Assembly: GCF_001659605.2 (NCBI RefSeq)
Contig: NC_035168.2
Location: forward strand, 7,558,058-7,622,057
Length of the DNA: 64,000 nucleotides
Source of the DNA: Manihot esculenta
Taxonomy: Eukaryota; Streptophyta; Magnoliopsida; Malpighiales; Euphorbiaceae
Reading direction: 5' to 3'
Shown here in pieces: positions 11,483-22,507 of this stretch. The translations under genes and the position numbers were made by a program. Every line of letters begins with the position of its first letter. The stretch's first letter is position 1. The notes below the pieces were generated by a model, which saw nothing but the letters and a program-made list of their open reading frames with translations, did not search any database and was not told the origin of the DNA.

Positions 11483-11860
11483 CGCAGTGGAAGCGTGTCG
11501 AGTTTCAGGTGAAGGTTGGGTATTGCTGAGGTGTCTCCATTGGTAAGGGTGATTTCCTATGGAAACGTCCATTCGGGTTTCCATGTTCCTGTGTTACGGA
11601 AGCTCGTGTCAGATCCAAGTGAGGTTATTAAAGAACCAGAGGTGGAGATCTCAAGGGATCTCACCTGTGTTGAGCAGTTAGTGCGGATCATGGACACATA
11701 AGTCAAGAAATTGAGGAACAAGGAAATCCTGATGGTGAAAAGTTTTGGAAATCACCACTAGATGGTAGTGAGTGTTTCGGAGACCCGGGAGTTTATACTT
11801 CAGCAGTGCCTGTGTCTCTCTTTCAGGAGAGAGATTTTTTAGGTTTGGCTTGCTGGTTTG
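11483..11860 (+). pseudogene. Integrase C-terminus and chromodomain-like remnant (copy 1)
   Basis: EVSPLVRVISYGNVHSGFHVP, then VLRKLVSDPSEVIKEPEVEI and LTCVEQLVRIMDT, matches the end of Tekay integrase as seen more completely in element D (34829-35220). A stop (TAA at 11699) splits the linker, and the following VKKLRNKEILMVKSFGNHH-like chromodomain text is interrupted. Confidence 0.75.
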
Positions 11861-11916
11861 CATGCTTGTTCATGTATGTTTGATGTTATGTTTTATACTA
11901 TGCCTGTTTGTTTGTG

Positions 11917-11938
11917 GAACATTCGGGGATGAATGTTC
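11917..11938 (+). other. Pre-PPT hairpin (copy 1, one arm mutated)
   Basis: Inverted repeat GAACATTCG / TGAATGTTC around GGGA. One C-to-T change spoils one base pair compared with the perfect 9-bp stem at 16961 and 26466. Confidence 0.75.
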
Positions 11939-11940
11939 TT

Positions 11941-11954
11941 AAAGGGGGGAAGAA
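11941..11954 (+). other. Polypurine tract, copy 1
   Basis: AAAGGGGGGAAGAA directly before the TGTAAT start of LTR A2, the expected plus-strand priming site. Confidence 0.9.
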
Positions 11955-14509
11955 TGTAATACCCGACTAGATTCCGGCATCGGAATCCCTACCTTCCGGC
12001 GGAATCTCCGTTGGAATCTGGAATTTTTGAAGATGCCAGAGGTTTCTAGAGGGGTAAAATGTGTTTTCTAAAATATTTTTACTCATTTCATGGCTTTAAA
12101 TGAAAAAGAATTGAGTTTTGAAAAGAAAAGACCAAGGAGGCATTTGCCAGGTTCGGCCGCCGAAAGTGAAGTTCGGCCGCCGAACATGGAAAGGTTTCGG
12201 GAGCGCCTTTGGCCTCCGAAAACTTTGTTTGAACGAGCCAAGGTTCGGCCGCCGAACCTCAAGTTCGGCCGCCGAACATGCATGAGTTTTGGGGGCACGT
12301 TAGGCTGCCGAAGGTCTCTGACCAGGCCACCTATAAAGGGCCCTCAGATCGGAAATGGGCGAGTTTTCTCCCCATTCTTGAGCTCAGGTGAGTTTTTGTC
12401 CTCCCTTGGCCATTTTCATGTTTTTCTTCATCTCCTTCCTGTTTTCATGAGTTTTATGGCTGTTTTGAAGTTTTAAAGCTTAGATCGAAGTTTTGGGAGC
12501 TTGGAGCTTTTGGAGCTTGGATTCTCCACACCTCCGAGTTAGAGATCACGCAACCCTCGATCTTCAAGAGGTAAGTGTAGATCTTTGCTTTCCTAGTGTC
12601 TTTTGAAGTTTTATGAAGGTTTTAATGGTAGAGTATGGGTAGATATGCATGTTAGGCTTTATGTGGGTTTTATGCCCAATATATGTTATGTGATGCTCAT
12701 GTATGTTTATATGATGCTATGTTGAATGTTTAGGCTAGGTTATGCATGTGGGAGAGTGTATGCATGAGTGGGAAAGAGCAAGTGAGATTTTGGATAGTTT
12801 TGTTGGTTTTGGCTTATGTGGGTCATAAGCCATTTAAGTATGCTTTTTGATGTTCTTTGTTGGAGTTTAAGCTTGTTTAAACTCCTTTGTGCATGATTAA
12901 GGGTTTATGCATGTTTTGGTAAAGGTTGGGTGCTTGTTTTGGGGTGTTTGGAAGGTTTGGGAGGCTTGAATGCATGAGAAGCTGAGTTCTGCCCTTCTGG
13001 GAAGAACTCAGGTTCGGCCGCCGAAGATGGTTTCGGCCGCCGAACCTGCCTTTGGATGCATGGTTTGGCCGCCTAACCTTGCCCCCGAAGGCTGAGTTTT
13101 GGCTTGAAAGCAGACTTTCGGCCGCCGAGGGAAGGATTCGACCGCCGAAAGTGCCTGACTTTCGTCTCTGGAGTGGGACTTTCGGCCGCCGAAGGTGCCG
13201 CCGAAAGTGCCCGAGTTTCGTCTCTGGAGAGAGGGTTCGGCCGCCGAAGGTGCCGCCGAAAGTGCCCTGTCCAGCCTTTTCAAGGTTGTTTCCTATGCAT
13301 GTTTAAGTGATGTTTTAGAGGGTTTTTGGGGAGTTGTTTAGGAGTGGATAGAATGTGTTTGGCACCTCATTCGAGTCCACCTGTGTAGGATCGGACCCGA
13401 GGGATCGAGGAGGCCACCAGTAGTAGCAGTTGCAGAGTTAGTTCAGCGTCTGCCAGAGGTGAGTAGAACTAAACTTAATCTTTTATTTTATGAAATCAAA
13501 TACCTAAAGCATGCTCATGCATCATGTTTATATGTAATAGGTTGATTGCACTAGTTACACAAATATGACGCATTGCATTATTTATTGTTGATGTGGATGG
13601 ACCAAGGCGACCCCAATAGCCCATGTTATGTATGAAAGACCTGGGTAAGTCCCTTCGTGGGCCAGGCACTATGTTATGTATGAAAGACCTGGGTAAGTCC
13701 CTTCATGGGCCAGGCACTATGCAGAGGGAGTTTTGGTGGTCATGTCCGTCTGTTATGTGGACTGTTTGTGCTGTGACGCATTTCATGAAAGCATGTAATT
13801 AATGAACTGTTTTCTTTGTTTCTACTCACTGGGCTTTTTAGCTCACCCCTCTCCCCTAACCCCAGTGTTGTAGGTTTGAGGTTGATCGGGAAGTCTCAAG
13901 AGTAAAGGTGTTGCTTATGTAATAGTATTAGCTTAGTACTTTTAGTGTGGACATGTATTATAAATTGATATAATGATTTGCAAGAGAATGTAATGTAAAG
14001 TTAAGTGGAGTTATGTTTATGGTTTAGTACTGTGCTTGGCCCTGAGACTTGGTTAGTCCCTGTTTAATACATGATGTATGTTATGCTAGATGTTGAGTTA
14101 TGTTTGAACTAATCTTGTGGCATGTGTTGTTTACCACGCTATGGTAATGGATGAGGACCCTAGTGGAGGTCTTGTGTTGTGGTTTGATGCATGCACAGGT
14201 TAGGTTTGGTTCTTTGGATGTGACTCCGGCTTGATGTATGTTATGTAGACCCAGCTAGAGTTTTGATGAGGACTCTAGTAGGGGGGGTCCTTTTATGTTT
14301 TCATTTATGTCGCATACAGGTCAGGCTCGGTTTGTACATCAGATGTTGCAGTTTTTATGTTAAAGTTTTGATCATGTATGGGATTTGACCAGGTGATAGG
14401 AGGTATGTTTGGCTTGCTACGGGTCCCGGCGGCCTTAAACCGATCTGGATCCTAGCGCCGGTGGCGGTTCGAGCCGTTACGGTAGGGTATCGGTTTTCGG
14501 GTCGTTACA
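11955..14509 (+). repeat. LTR A2 (shared middle LTR)
   Basis: 2,555 bp, the longest of the three. TATA at 12332; motif arrays at 12152-12314 and 13013-13267; splice donor-like GGTAAGTG at 12571. It acts as 3' LTR for copy 1 and 5' LTR for copy 2. Confidence 0.95.
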
Positions 14510-14512
14510 GAG

Positions 14513-14524
14513 TGGTATCAGAGC
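14513..14524 (+). other. Primer-binding site, element A copy 2
   Basis: TGGTATCAGAGC three bases after LTR A2. Confidence 0.93.
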
Positions 14525-14787
14525 TTTGGGCCTCGAGAGTACGGTGTGTTGCACATCGGAAAGAGGTTGGCTTAGAGGTCATAGAAGGGCAAGCACAATA
14601 GGAAGAATCATGTCCACTAGGATAGGATGTTGAGTCCTGTCTTGATTGATGATGTGAAATACCATGATTTTATGCATGTGCATTTATGTTATGTATGATA
14701 TGTATGCGGGTTCATGTGTTTCCACCTGAACCGTATGATGATTGCTAATGTTTGTATGCTTGTGTGTTGTTCTTCAAAGGAGCCAGA

Positions 14788-15630
14788 ATGCGAAGTGCTC
14801 GTCGATCTGTGGAATCGACTGGAGTTCCATCTGAGAGGGAAGGTTTGGACACCTTTCCCCCTACTCTGCCAAGAGCGCAGTCGTGGGGAGTCAGCAGATG
14901 GGGAACATCAAGGGACCCTGGAAGGTCTTTTGATGTAAGCAGAGAAGGAATGGCTCCGAGAAGAATGTCAGCTAGTATGAGGGAAGTGGAGTTGGATGTT
15001 CAGAGAAGAGATGTCAGTTTGGGAATCAGAGTGCCAGAGGAAGGCATAGGAGATTTTCAGGAGGATGCTCAGACTCAGGATTCCAGAATCTCAGGTTCAG
15101 GAGGGATTGATCCCTCCACTCTGAGTACAGCCTCCACGAAAAGCAAGAAGTGGGGCAGAACCCTGAGGGGGAAGAAGAAGAAGTTGTGGAGACGGTTGAA
15201 GTCTAGTCTGGGATTAGGTGGTGGTTCGAGCTCTAGCTTAGGCAGTTCAAGATGCTTGAGGTGCGGAAGGCCGCACAAGGGAGTCTACCGTTATGGGACT
15301 AATCTATGTTACAGGTGCGGACAGGAGGGGCACATAGCACGTGAGTGTCCCACTGCGCCCAGGTTGGCTCCGTCCCAGCAAGCAGCTTCAGGTAGAGCAG
15401 CTCAGCCAGTAGCTCCAGCCGTGTTTCAGGTTAGTGGTCAAGGCAGAGAAAGAGGGTCAGCCCCTCATTCCTTAGGTTTCCGTGAAGAAGGTCCGTCAGC
15501 TCCAGCTCGGATCTTCACCCAAGCTCAGCAGGAGGCAGACACATCGAACATGGTGGTGTCAGGTACGCTCACTTTTGAATGTTCTGATGTGTATGTTTTT
15601 GTGAACCCTAGTGTTTTTCTCTTTCTTTAG
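14788..15630 (+). CDS. gag: Shortened gag with zinc knuckles (element A copy 2)
   Basis: Same length and layout as the copy-1 gag (about 280 codons from the MRSARRSV start) with a handful of substitutions. Notable changes: the last Cys of the first, atypical zinc knuckle is Tyr (GVC to GVY), and the acceptor-like CAG before the start reads CAA. The second knuckle CYRCGQEGHIAREC is intact. The same capsid-core deletion as copy 1 shows that the deletion predates the tandem duplication. Confidence 0.75.
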   Translation: MRSARRSVESTGVPSEREGLDTFPPTLPRAQSWGVSRWGTSRDPGRSFDVSREGMAPRRMSASMREVELDVQRRDVSLGIRVPEEGIGDFQEDAQTQDSRISGSGGIDPSTLSTASTKSKKWGRTLRGKKKKLWRRLKSSLGLGGGSSSSLGSSRCLRCGRPHKGVYRYGTNLCYRCGQEGHIARECPTAPRLAPSQQAASGRAAQPVAPAVFQVSGQGRERGSAPHSLGFREEGPSAPARIFTQAQQEADTSNMVVSGTLTFECSDVYVFVNPSVFLFL

Positions 15631-16910
15631 TTGCTCTAGGAGCCGTCGAGAGGTTGAGTTGATAGCTTTTGGGCTAGAGTGTTCTCTTTGGGTCAATAGA
15701 CTCACGTGCGATCCATCTGTGGCGGAGTCAGTCTGCCGGTTCAGTTCTGTGACAGTTGAGAGTAGGTGCCTTCCACTCGACTTTGAGGTCCTAGACTTGA
15801 CTGTCTGGACGTCAATCGAGGGATGGATTGGTTTCTGCTCGTGGTACTATCTTGGTCTGTAGAGACAAGGTAGTCAAGTTCAGAGGACAGGATGGGTCAG
15901 AGGTAGTCTGTTGAGGGAACACAGTAGGGATGCCTAGAGGTTTGATGTCAGCCTGTCAGGTTCGTAGGGTACGTAGGAGGGGTTGTCAGAGGGTTCGAGT
16001 TCTTGTTGAGAGTTTAGCAGTCAGGTCGGGGAACCAGCCTCAGTGGTAATAGTTAGAGAGTTCTTAGTTATTTTCCCAGGCGTTTTGTCAGGTTTACCAT
16101 CTGTCAGGGAGTTAGAGTTTGGTGTAGGAGTGGTGTCTGGGTGCAGAACCATTTTTACCCTTCCCTTTAGGATGGCGCCTGCGTAGAGAGAGGTAGTAGT
16201 CAGAGTAGAGGCGAGACTTGGTAGACAGGGGTTTTATCTGACCTAGTACCTCACCCTGGATTGTTCCAGTGTGGTTGTGGAAAAAGAAGGATGGATCATC
16301 GAGACTTTGTAACGACTGTAAGCAGTTGACCAAGGTCACTACCAAGAGCAGGTATTCCCATGCAGGATGGATGATCTATTGGGACAGCTAGTAGGAGCTG
16401 GTTGTTTTCCAAGATAGATCTGAAATCCGGGCTCTACCTGTGAGAGTCAGAGTTAGTTTTGGGTTAGCAGTGAGAAGAAGCCAGTTAGTAGAGAAGATGA
16501 AGAGAAAAGAGTAAGGATCAGAGTAGCGCAGTGGAAGCGTGTCGAGTTTCAGGTGAAGGTTGGGTATTGCTGAGGTGTCTCCATTGGTAAGGGTGATTTC
16601 CTATGGAAACGTCCATTCGGGTTTCCATGTTCCTGTGTTACGGAAGCTCGTGTCAGATCCAAGTGAGGTTATTAAAGAACCAGAGGTGGAGATCTCAAGG
16701 GATCTCACCTGTGTTGAGCAGTTAGTGCGGATCATGGACACATAAGTCAAGAAATTGAGGAACAAGGAAATCCTGATGGTGAAAAGTTTTGGAAATCACC
16801 ACTGGATGGTAGTGAGTGTTTGGGAGACCCGGGAGTTTATACTCCAGCAGTGCCTGTGTCTCTCTTTCAGGAGAGAGATTTTTTACGTTTGGCTTGCTGG
16901 TTTGCTTGCT
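15631..16910 (+). pseudogene. Pol remnants and integrase C-terminus (copy 2)
   Basis: Same set of scraps as copy 1: decayed protease (LECSLWVNRLTCDPSV, near 15670), RT scrap near 16310, integrase C-terminal VLRKLVSDPSEVIKEPEVEI (16560-16745), and chromodomain-like text with NKEILMVKSFGNHHWMVVSVWETREFI (16755-16900), which is better preserved than in copy 1. No RNase H or integrase catalytic core. Confidence 0.75.
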
Positions 16911-16960
16911 TGTTCATGTATGTTTGATGTTATGTTTTATGCTATGCCTGTTTGTTTGTG

Positions 16961-16982
16961 GAACATTCGGGGACGAATGTTC
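16961..16982 (+). other. Pre-PPT hairpin (copy 2)
   Basis: Perfect 9-bp inverted repeat GAACATTCG / CGAATGTTC around a GGGA loop, just before the polypurine tract. Confidence 0.85.
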
Positions 16983-16984
16983 TT

Positions 16985-16998
16985 AAAGGGGGGAAGAA
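16985..16998 (+). other. Polypurine tract, copy 2
   Basis: AAAGGGGGGAAGAA directly before LTR A3. Confidence 0.9.
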
Positions 16999-19533
16999 TG
17001 TAATACCCGGCTAGATTCTGGCATCGGAATCCCTACCTTCTGGCGGAATCTCCGTTGGAATCTGGAATTTTTGAAGATGCCAGAGGTTTCTAGAGGGGTA
17101 AAATGTGTGTTCTAAAATATTTTTACTCATTTCATGGTTTTAAATGAAAAAGAATTGAGTTTTGAAAAGAGAAGACCAAGGAGGCATTTGCCAGGTTCGG
17201 CCGCCGAAAGTGAAGTTCGGCCGCCGAACATGGAAAGGCTTCGGGAGCGCCTTTGGCCTCTGAAAGCTTTGTTTGAACGAGCCAAGGTTCGGCCGCCGAA
17301 CATGCATCAGTTTAGGGGGCACGTTAGGCTGCCGAAGGTCTCTGACCAGGCCACCTATAAAGGGCCCTCAGATCGGAAATGGGCGAGTTTTCTCCTCATT
17401 CTTGAGCTCAGGTGATTTTTTGTCCTCCCTTGGCCATTTTCATGTTTTTCTTCATCTCCTTCCTGTTTTCATGAGTTTTATGGTTGTTTTGAAGTTTTAA
17501 AGCTTAGATCGAAGTTTTGGGAGCTTGGAGCTTTTGGAGCTTGGATTCTCCACACCTCCGAGTTAGAGATCATGCAACCCTCGATCTTCAGGAGGTAAGT
17601 GTAGATCTTTGCTTTCCTAGTGTCTTTTGAAGTTTTATGAAGGTTTTAATGGTAGAGTATGGGTAGATATGCATGTTAGGCTTTATGTGGGTTTTATGCC
17701 CAATGTATGTTATGTGATGCTCATGTATGTTTATATGATGCTATGTTGAATGTTTAGGCTAGGTTATGCATGTGGGAGAGTGTATGCATGAGTGGGAAAG
17801 AGCAAGTGAGATTTTGGATAGTTTTGTTGGTTTTGGCTTATGTGGGTCATAAGCCATTTAAGTATGCTTTTTGATGTTCTTTGTTGGAGTTTAAGCTTGT
17901 TTAAACTCCTTTGTGCATGATTAAGGGTTTATGCATGTTTTGGTAAAGGTTGGGTGCTTGTTTTGGGGTGTTTGGAAGGTTTGGGAGGCTTGAATGCATG
18001 AGAAGCTGAGTTCTGCCCTTCTGGGAAGAACTCAGGTTCGGCCGCCGAAGATGGTTTCGGCCGCCGAACCTGCCTTTGGATGCATGGTTTGGCCGCCTAA
18101 CCTTGCCCCCGAAGGCTGAGTTTTGGCTTGAAAGCAGACTTTCGGCCGCCGAAGGAAGGATTCGGCCGCCGAAAGTGCCTGACTTTCGTCTCTGGAGTGG
18201 GACTTTCGGCCGCCGAAGGTGCCGCCGAAAGTGCCCGAGTTTCGTCTCTGGAGAGAGGGTTTGGACGCCGAAGGTGCCGCCGAAAGTGCCCTGTCCAGCC
18301 TTTTCAAGGTTGTTTCCTATGCATGTTTAAGTGATGTTTTAGAGGGTTTTTAGGGAGTTGTTTAGGAGTGGATAGAATGTGTTTGGCACCTCATTCGAGT
18401 CCACCTGTGTAGGATCGGACCCGAGGGATCGAGGAGGCCACCAATAGTAGCAGTTGCAGAGTTAGTTCAGCTTCTGCAAGAGGTGAGTAGAACTAAACTT
18501 AATCTTTTATTTTATGAAATCAAATACCTAAAGCATGCTCATGCATCATGTTTATATGTAATAGGTTGATTGCACTAGTTACACGAATATGACGCATTGC
18601 ATTATTTATTGTTGATGTGGATGGACCAAGGCGACCCCAATAGCCCATGTTATGTATGAAAGACCTGGGTAAGTCCCTTCGTGGGCCAGGCACTATGTTA
18701 TGTATGAAAGACCTGGGTAAGTCCCTTCATGGGCCAGGCACTATGCAGAGGGAGTTTTGGTGGTCATGTCCGTCTGTTATGTGGACTGTTTGTGCTGTGA
18801 CGCATTTCATGAAAGCATGTAATTAATGAACTGTTTTCTTTGTTTCTACTCACTGGGCTTTTTAGCTCACCCCTCTCCCCTAACCCCAGTGTTGCAGGTT
18901 TGAGGTTGATCGGGAAGTCTCAAGAGTAAAGGTGTTGCTTATGTAATAGTATTAGCTTAGTACTTTTAGTGTGGACATGTATTATAAATTGATATAATGA
19001 TTTGCAAGAGAATGTAATGTAAAGTTAAGTGGAGTTATGTTTATGGTTTAGTACTGTGCTTGGCCCTGAGACTTGGTTAGTCCCTGTTTAATACATGATG
19101 TATGTTATGCTAGATGTTGAGTTATGTTTGAACTAATCTTGTGGCATGTGTTGTTTACCACGCTATGGTAATGGATGAGGACCCTAGTGGAGGTCTTGTG
19201 TTGTGGTTTGATGCATGCACAGGTTAGGTTTGGTTCTTTGGATGTGACTCCGGCTTGATGTATGTTATATAGACCCAGCTAGAGTTTTGATGAGGGCTCT
19301 AGTAGGGGGGGTCCTTTTATGTTTTCAGTTATGTCGCATACAGGTCAGGCTCGGTTTGTACATCAGATGTTGCAGTTTTTATGTTAAAGTTTTGATCATG
19401 TATGGGATTTGACCAGGTGATAGGAGGTATGTTTGGCTTGCTACGGGTCCCGGCGGCCTTAAGCCGATCTGAATCCTAGCGCCGGTGGCGGTTCGGGCCG
19501 TTACGGTAGGGTATCGGTTTTCGGGTCGTTACA
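16999..19533 (+). repeat. LTR A3
   Basis: 2,535 bp; exactly 20 bp shorter than A2 because one CCTCAAG + TTCGGCCGCCGAA unit is missing in the upstream array (17196-17338). TATA at 17356; downstream array 18037-18290. Confidence 0.95.
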
Positions 19534-19538
19534 TGTTG
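19534..19538. repeat. Target site duplication of A, right
   Basis: TGTTG, matching 6962-6966. Confidence 0.93.
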
Positions 19539-19693
19539 AGTGACAATGAGTGGTGAGTGTCTAGCATCGATGAGTGATGAGCAGTGACATCACAGTGAAG
19601 GACGATCGACCAAGCTCGTTGAGTGACAGATCTCTTCTGATCTTCCCATATTCGCCTGAAACTACATTTCTATCACCTGTAGTCTTCCACTTG

Positions 19694-19698
19694 ATGAG
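19694..19698. repeat. Target site duplication of B, left
   Basis: ATGAG, repeated at 29050-29054. The ~155 bp between A and B (19539-19693) holds no gene and is the same interrupted flank as 6840-6961 and 29055 onward. Confidence 0.93.
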
Positions 19699-22245
19699 TG
19701 TAATACCCGGCTAGATTCCGGCATCGGAATCCCTACCTTCCGGCGGAATCTCCGTTGGAATATGGAATTTTGATGATGCTAGAGTCTTCTAAGGGGGTAA
19801 AATGTGATTTTCTAAAATGATTTTTACTGATTTCATGGTTTTAAATGAAAAAGAAGGGAGTTTTGAAAAGAAAAGACTAAGGAGGTTTTTGCCAGGTTCG
19901 GCCGCCGAAAGTGAAGTTCGGCCGCCGAACATGAGTTGGTTTTGGGAGCGCTTTTGGCCTCCGAAAGTCTTGATTGAACAAACCAGGTTCGGCCGCCGAA
20001 CCTCAAGTTCGGCCGCCGAACATGGGGGTGTTTTGCATGTACGTTAGGCCGCCGAAGGAGGTTTGGCTGGCCACCTATAAAAGCCCCTCAGATCGGAAAT
20101 GGGCGAGATTTCTCCCCATTCTCGAGCTCAGGTGTGTTCATGTCCTCCTCTAGTCGTTTTCTTGCTTTTTCTTCAAATCCTTCACGTTTTATAAGCTATA
20201 TGGTTGTTTTGAAGAGTTTTAAAGCTTGGATCAAGGTTTGGAGAGCTTGGAGACTTTAAGAGTTTGGGTTCTCCACATCTCAAGCTTTGGGTCGCACCAA
20301 CCCTCGATCTTCAAGAGGTAAGTGTGGATCTATGTTTTTCTTTACGTTTCATGAAGTTTTAAGATGGTTTTGATGGGTAGATATGCATGTTAGGGTTTAT
20401 GTGGGTTTTATGCCCAATGTATGATAATGTATGTTCATGTGATGTTTGTGTTGGGGTTTAAGTTAGTTTTCAAGCCCCTTGAGCATATGGGAGAGAGTAT
20501 GCATGATTGGGAGAGAGTATGTGAGGTTTGGGTTGTTTTGATGGTTTTGGCCTATGTGGGTCATAAACTATCTATGTATGCTTTAGATGTTGTTTTTGGG
20601 AGTTTAAGCTTGTTTGAGCTCCCTTGTGCATGGTTGAGGATGTATGCATGTGTTTGAGAAGTTGGATGCTTGTTTTGGGGTGTATGGAAGGTTTGGGAGG
20701 CTTGAAATGCACAAAGGCTGAGTTCTGGATGAACTCAGGTTCGGCCGCCGAAGGTGGTTTCGGCCGCCGAACCTGCCTAAGGATGCATGGTTTGGCCGCC
20801 TAACCTTGCCCCCGAAAGTTGAGTTTTGGCTTGAAAGCAGACTTTCGGCCGCCGAAGGTAATGTTCGGCCGCCGAAAGTGCCTGACTTTCGTCTCTGGAG
20901 AGAGAGTTCGGCCGCCGAAGGTGCCGCCGAACCTGCCTGACTTTCGTCTCTGTCTGGGACTTTCGGCCGCCGAAAGTGCCGCCGAAAGTGCCCTGTCCAG
21001 CCTTTTCTTGGGTGTTTTCTATGCATGCTTCTATGATGTTTTAGGGGGTTTTTGGGTAGTCTTTTATGAGTTGTTTAGAGTATGTTTGGCACCTCACTGG
21101 AGTCCACCTGTGTAGGATCGGACCCGAGGAACCGAGGTGTTTAGTATTGTCAGCCGTTTCAGAGTCGGCCCTGAGCTAGTCACAGGTGAGTGGAACACAA
21201 CTCTCTTATTTTAAAGTAAATAAATCATATGTTAAGCATGTTCATGCATCATAAAATGCCATGATATGTATTAGGTTGTTTTGCATTAGAACCCACGAAT
21301 ATGATGCATTGCATAATATGTTGTTGATGTGGATGGATATTGGATGATCCTTAGCCCTCAGTATGAGATGAGATAATATGATATGATATGCCATGGTATG
21401 ATATGAGATAGAAAGACCAGGTCGCCCCTGGTACTATGTTTATGTAAGCGAACACTAGGTGAGGCCTAATCGCCCCTGGTGTAGTCGGACATGTTATGAT
21501 ATGAGTTATGTAAGTGAGCACTAGGTGAGGCCTAATCGCCCCTGGTGTAGTTGGACATGTCATGATATGTAGAGGGCTAGTGGTGACAAATTCATCCTTT
21601 ATGTGATTAGCTGTGATGTGTTGCATTTCATGAAAGCATGAATAAGAAAAAGTTAAATGATTTGATAAATAAAATGAATAATAATATACCTAAAAAGTGT
21701 GGAATTAAAGCAAATATTTTTAGTTTCTGCTCACTGGGCTTTTTAGCTCACCCCTCTCCCCTATCCCCAGGTTTGCAGGTTCAGAGATAGTCAAGAGATC
21801 AGCTGGATACGTCCATGGTCATGCTTATGTAATAGAATAGTTGTGGACATGATGTAATCTAAGTTTATGTATTGATGTAAAAAGAGTTGTATTGTAATAT
21901 GACCTTATGTTTTATGTTCAGAGTTATAATATTGTGCTTGGCCCGAGTTGGATAATCCCTTTGTACATGAGTTTTATTTTATGTTGTTTCATGTGATGGA
22001 CCGAGTTTGACATAGAGTATGCTGACCCTAGGGGTTCTATGAGTTCAGTCATAGTGCATACACAGGTCAAACGGGTTAAAGAAAAAGTTTACAGTTTTAT
22101 GTTTTAAAGTTTATACTTATGTTGGATCATGTTTGGGATTATACCAGCTGTACAGGATGCATAGTAGGCTTACTACGGGTCCCAGCGGCCTTATGCCGAT
22201 CTGGATCCTAGCGCCGGTAGCGGTCCGGATTTCCGGGTCGTTACA
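19699..22245 (+). repeat. LTR B, 5' copy
   Basis: TGTAATACCC to GGGTCGTTACA. TATA box 20076; motif arrays 19897-20058 and 20740-20991; donor 20318, acceptor ending 21115, second donor 21186. The R-region tandem unit differs from A: two copies of ACTAGGTGAGGCCTAATCG near 21468-21545. Confidence 0.95.
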
Positions 22246-22248
22246 GAA

Positions 22249-22260
22249 TGGTATCAGAGC
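22249..22260 (+). other. Primer-binding site, element B
   Basis: TGGTATCAGAGC, initiator tRNA-Met type, three bases after the LTR. Confidence 0.93.
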
Positions 22261-22507
22261 CCTAGGTTCACATGGTCGGACCTATAGTGTGTCGGGCTCA
22301 TAGAGGTTATAGAAGGGCAAGCACAATAGGAAGATCATGTCCACTAGGATAGGATATGGAGTCCTGTCTTGTATGATGATGTGAAATGCCATGACGATGA
22401 GCATGTGCATTAATGCTATGATATGTATGTGATGCAGGTTCATGTGTTTCCACATGAACCATAAGATGCTAATGTTTATGTGCTATGTTATGATCTCAGA
22501 AGTCAAG

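Larger units (their letters stand above)
6967..19533 (+). mobile_element. Element A: tandem Tekay retrotransposon (LTR-int-LTR-int-LTR)
   Basis: Three LTRs (6967-9465, 11955-14509, 16999-19533) alternate with two internal regions of about 2.49 kb, all on the plus strand, with one 5-bp target duplication around the whole. There is no duplication at the middle LTR, which is flanked by PPT on the left and PBS on the right. This fits one insertion later enlarged by LTR-LTR recombination rather than two insertions. Each internal region keeps a shortened gag and scraps of pol, so the element is non-autonomous. Clade assignment rests on the tRNA-Met primer site, the TGTAATACCC/GGGTCGTTACA termini, and integrase C-terminal and chromodomain-like remnants. 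Confidence 0.92.

Noticed and set aside
13008..13310. Overlapping 70-130 codon ORFs on both strands of the LTRs, rich in SAAE, RRPK and GGRT phrases
   Set aside because: They are translations of the TTCGGCCGCCGAA arrays in different frames and recur wherever the arrays do; no start context or protein family supports them.
11955..14509. Middle LTR A2 as a separate solo LTR insertion
   Set aside because: It is joined to PPT on the left and PBS on the right, and no 5-bp duplication flanks it.
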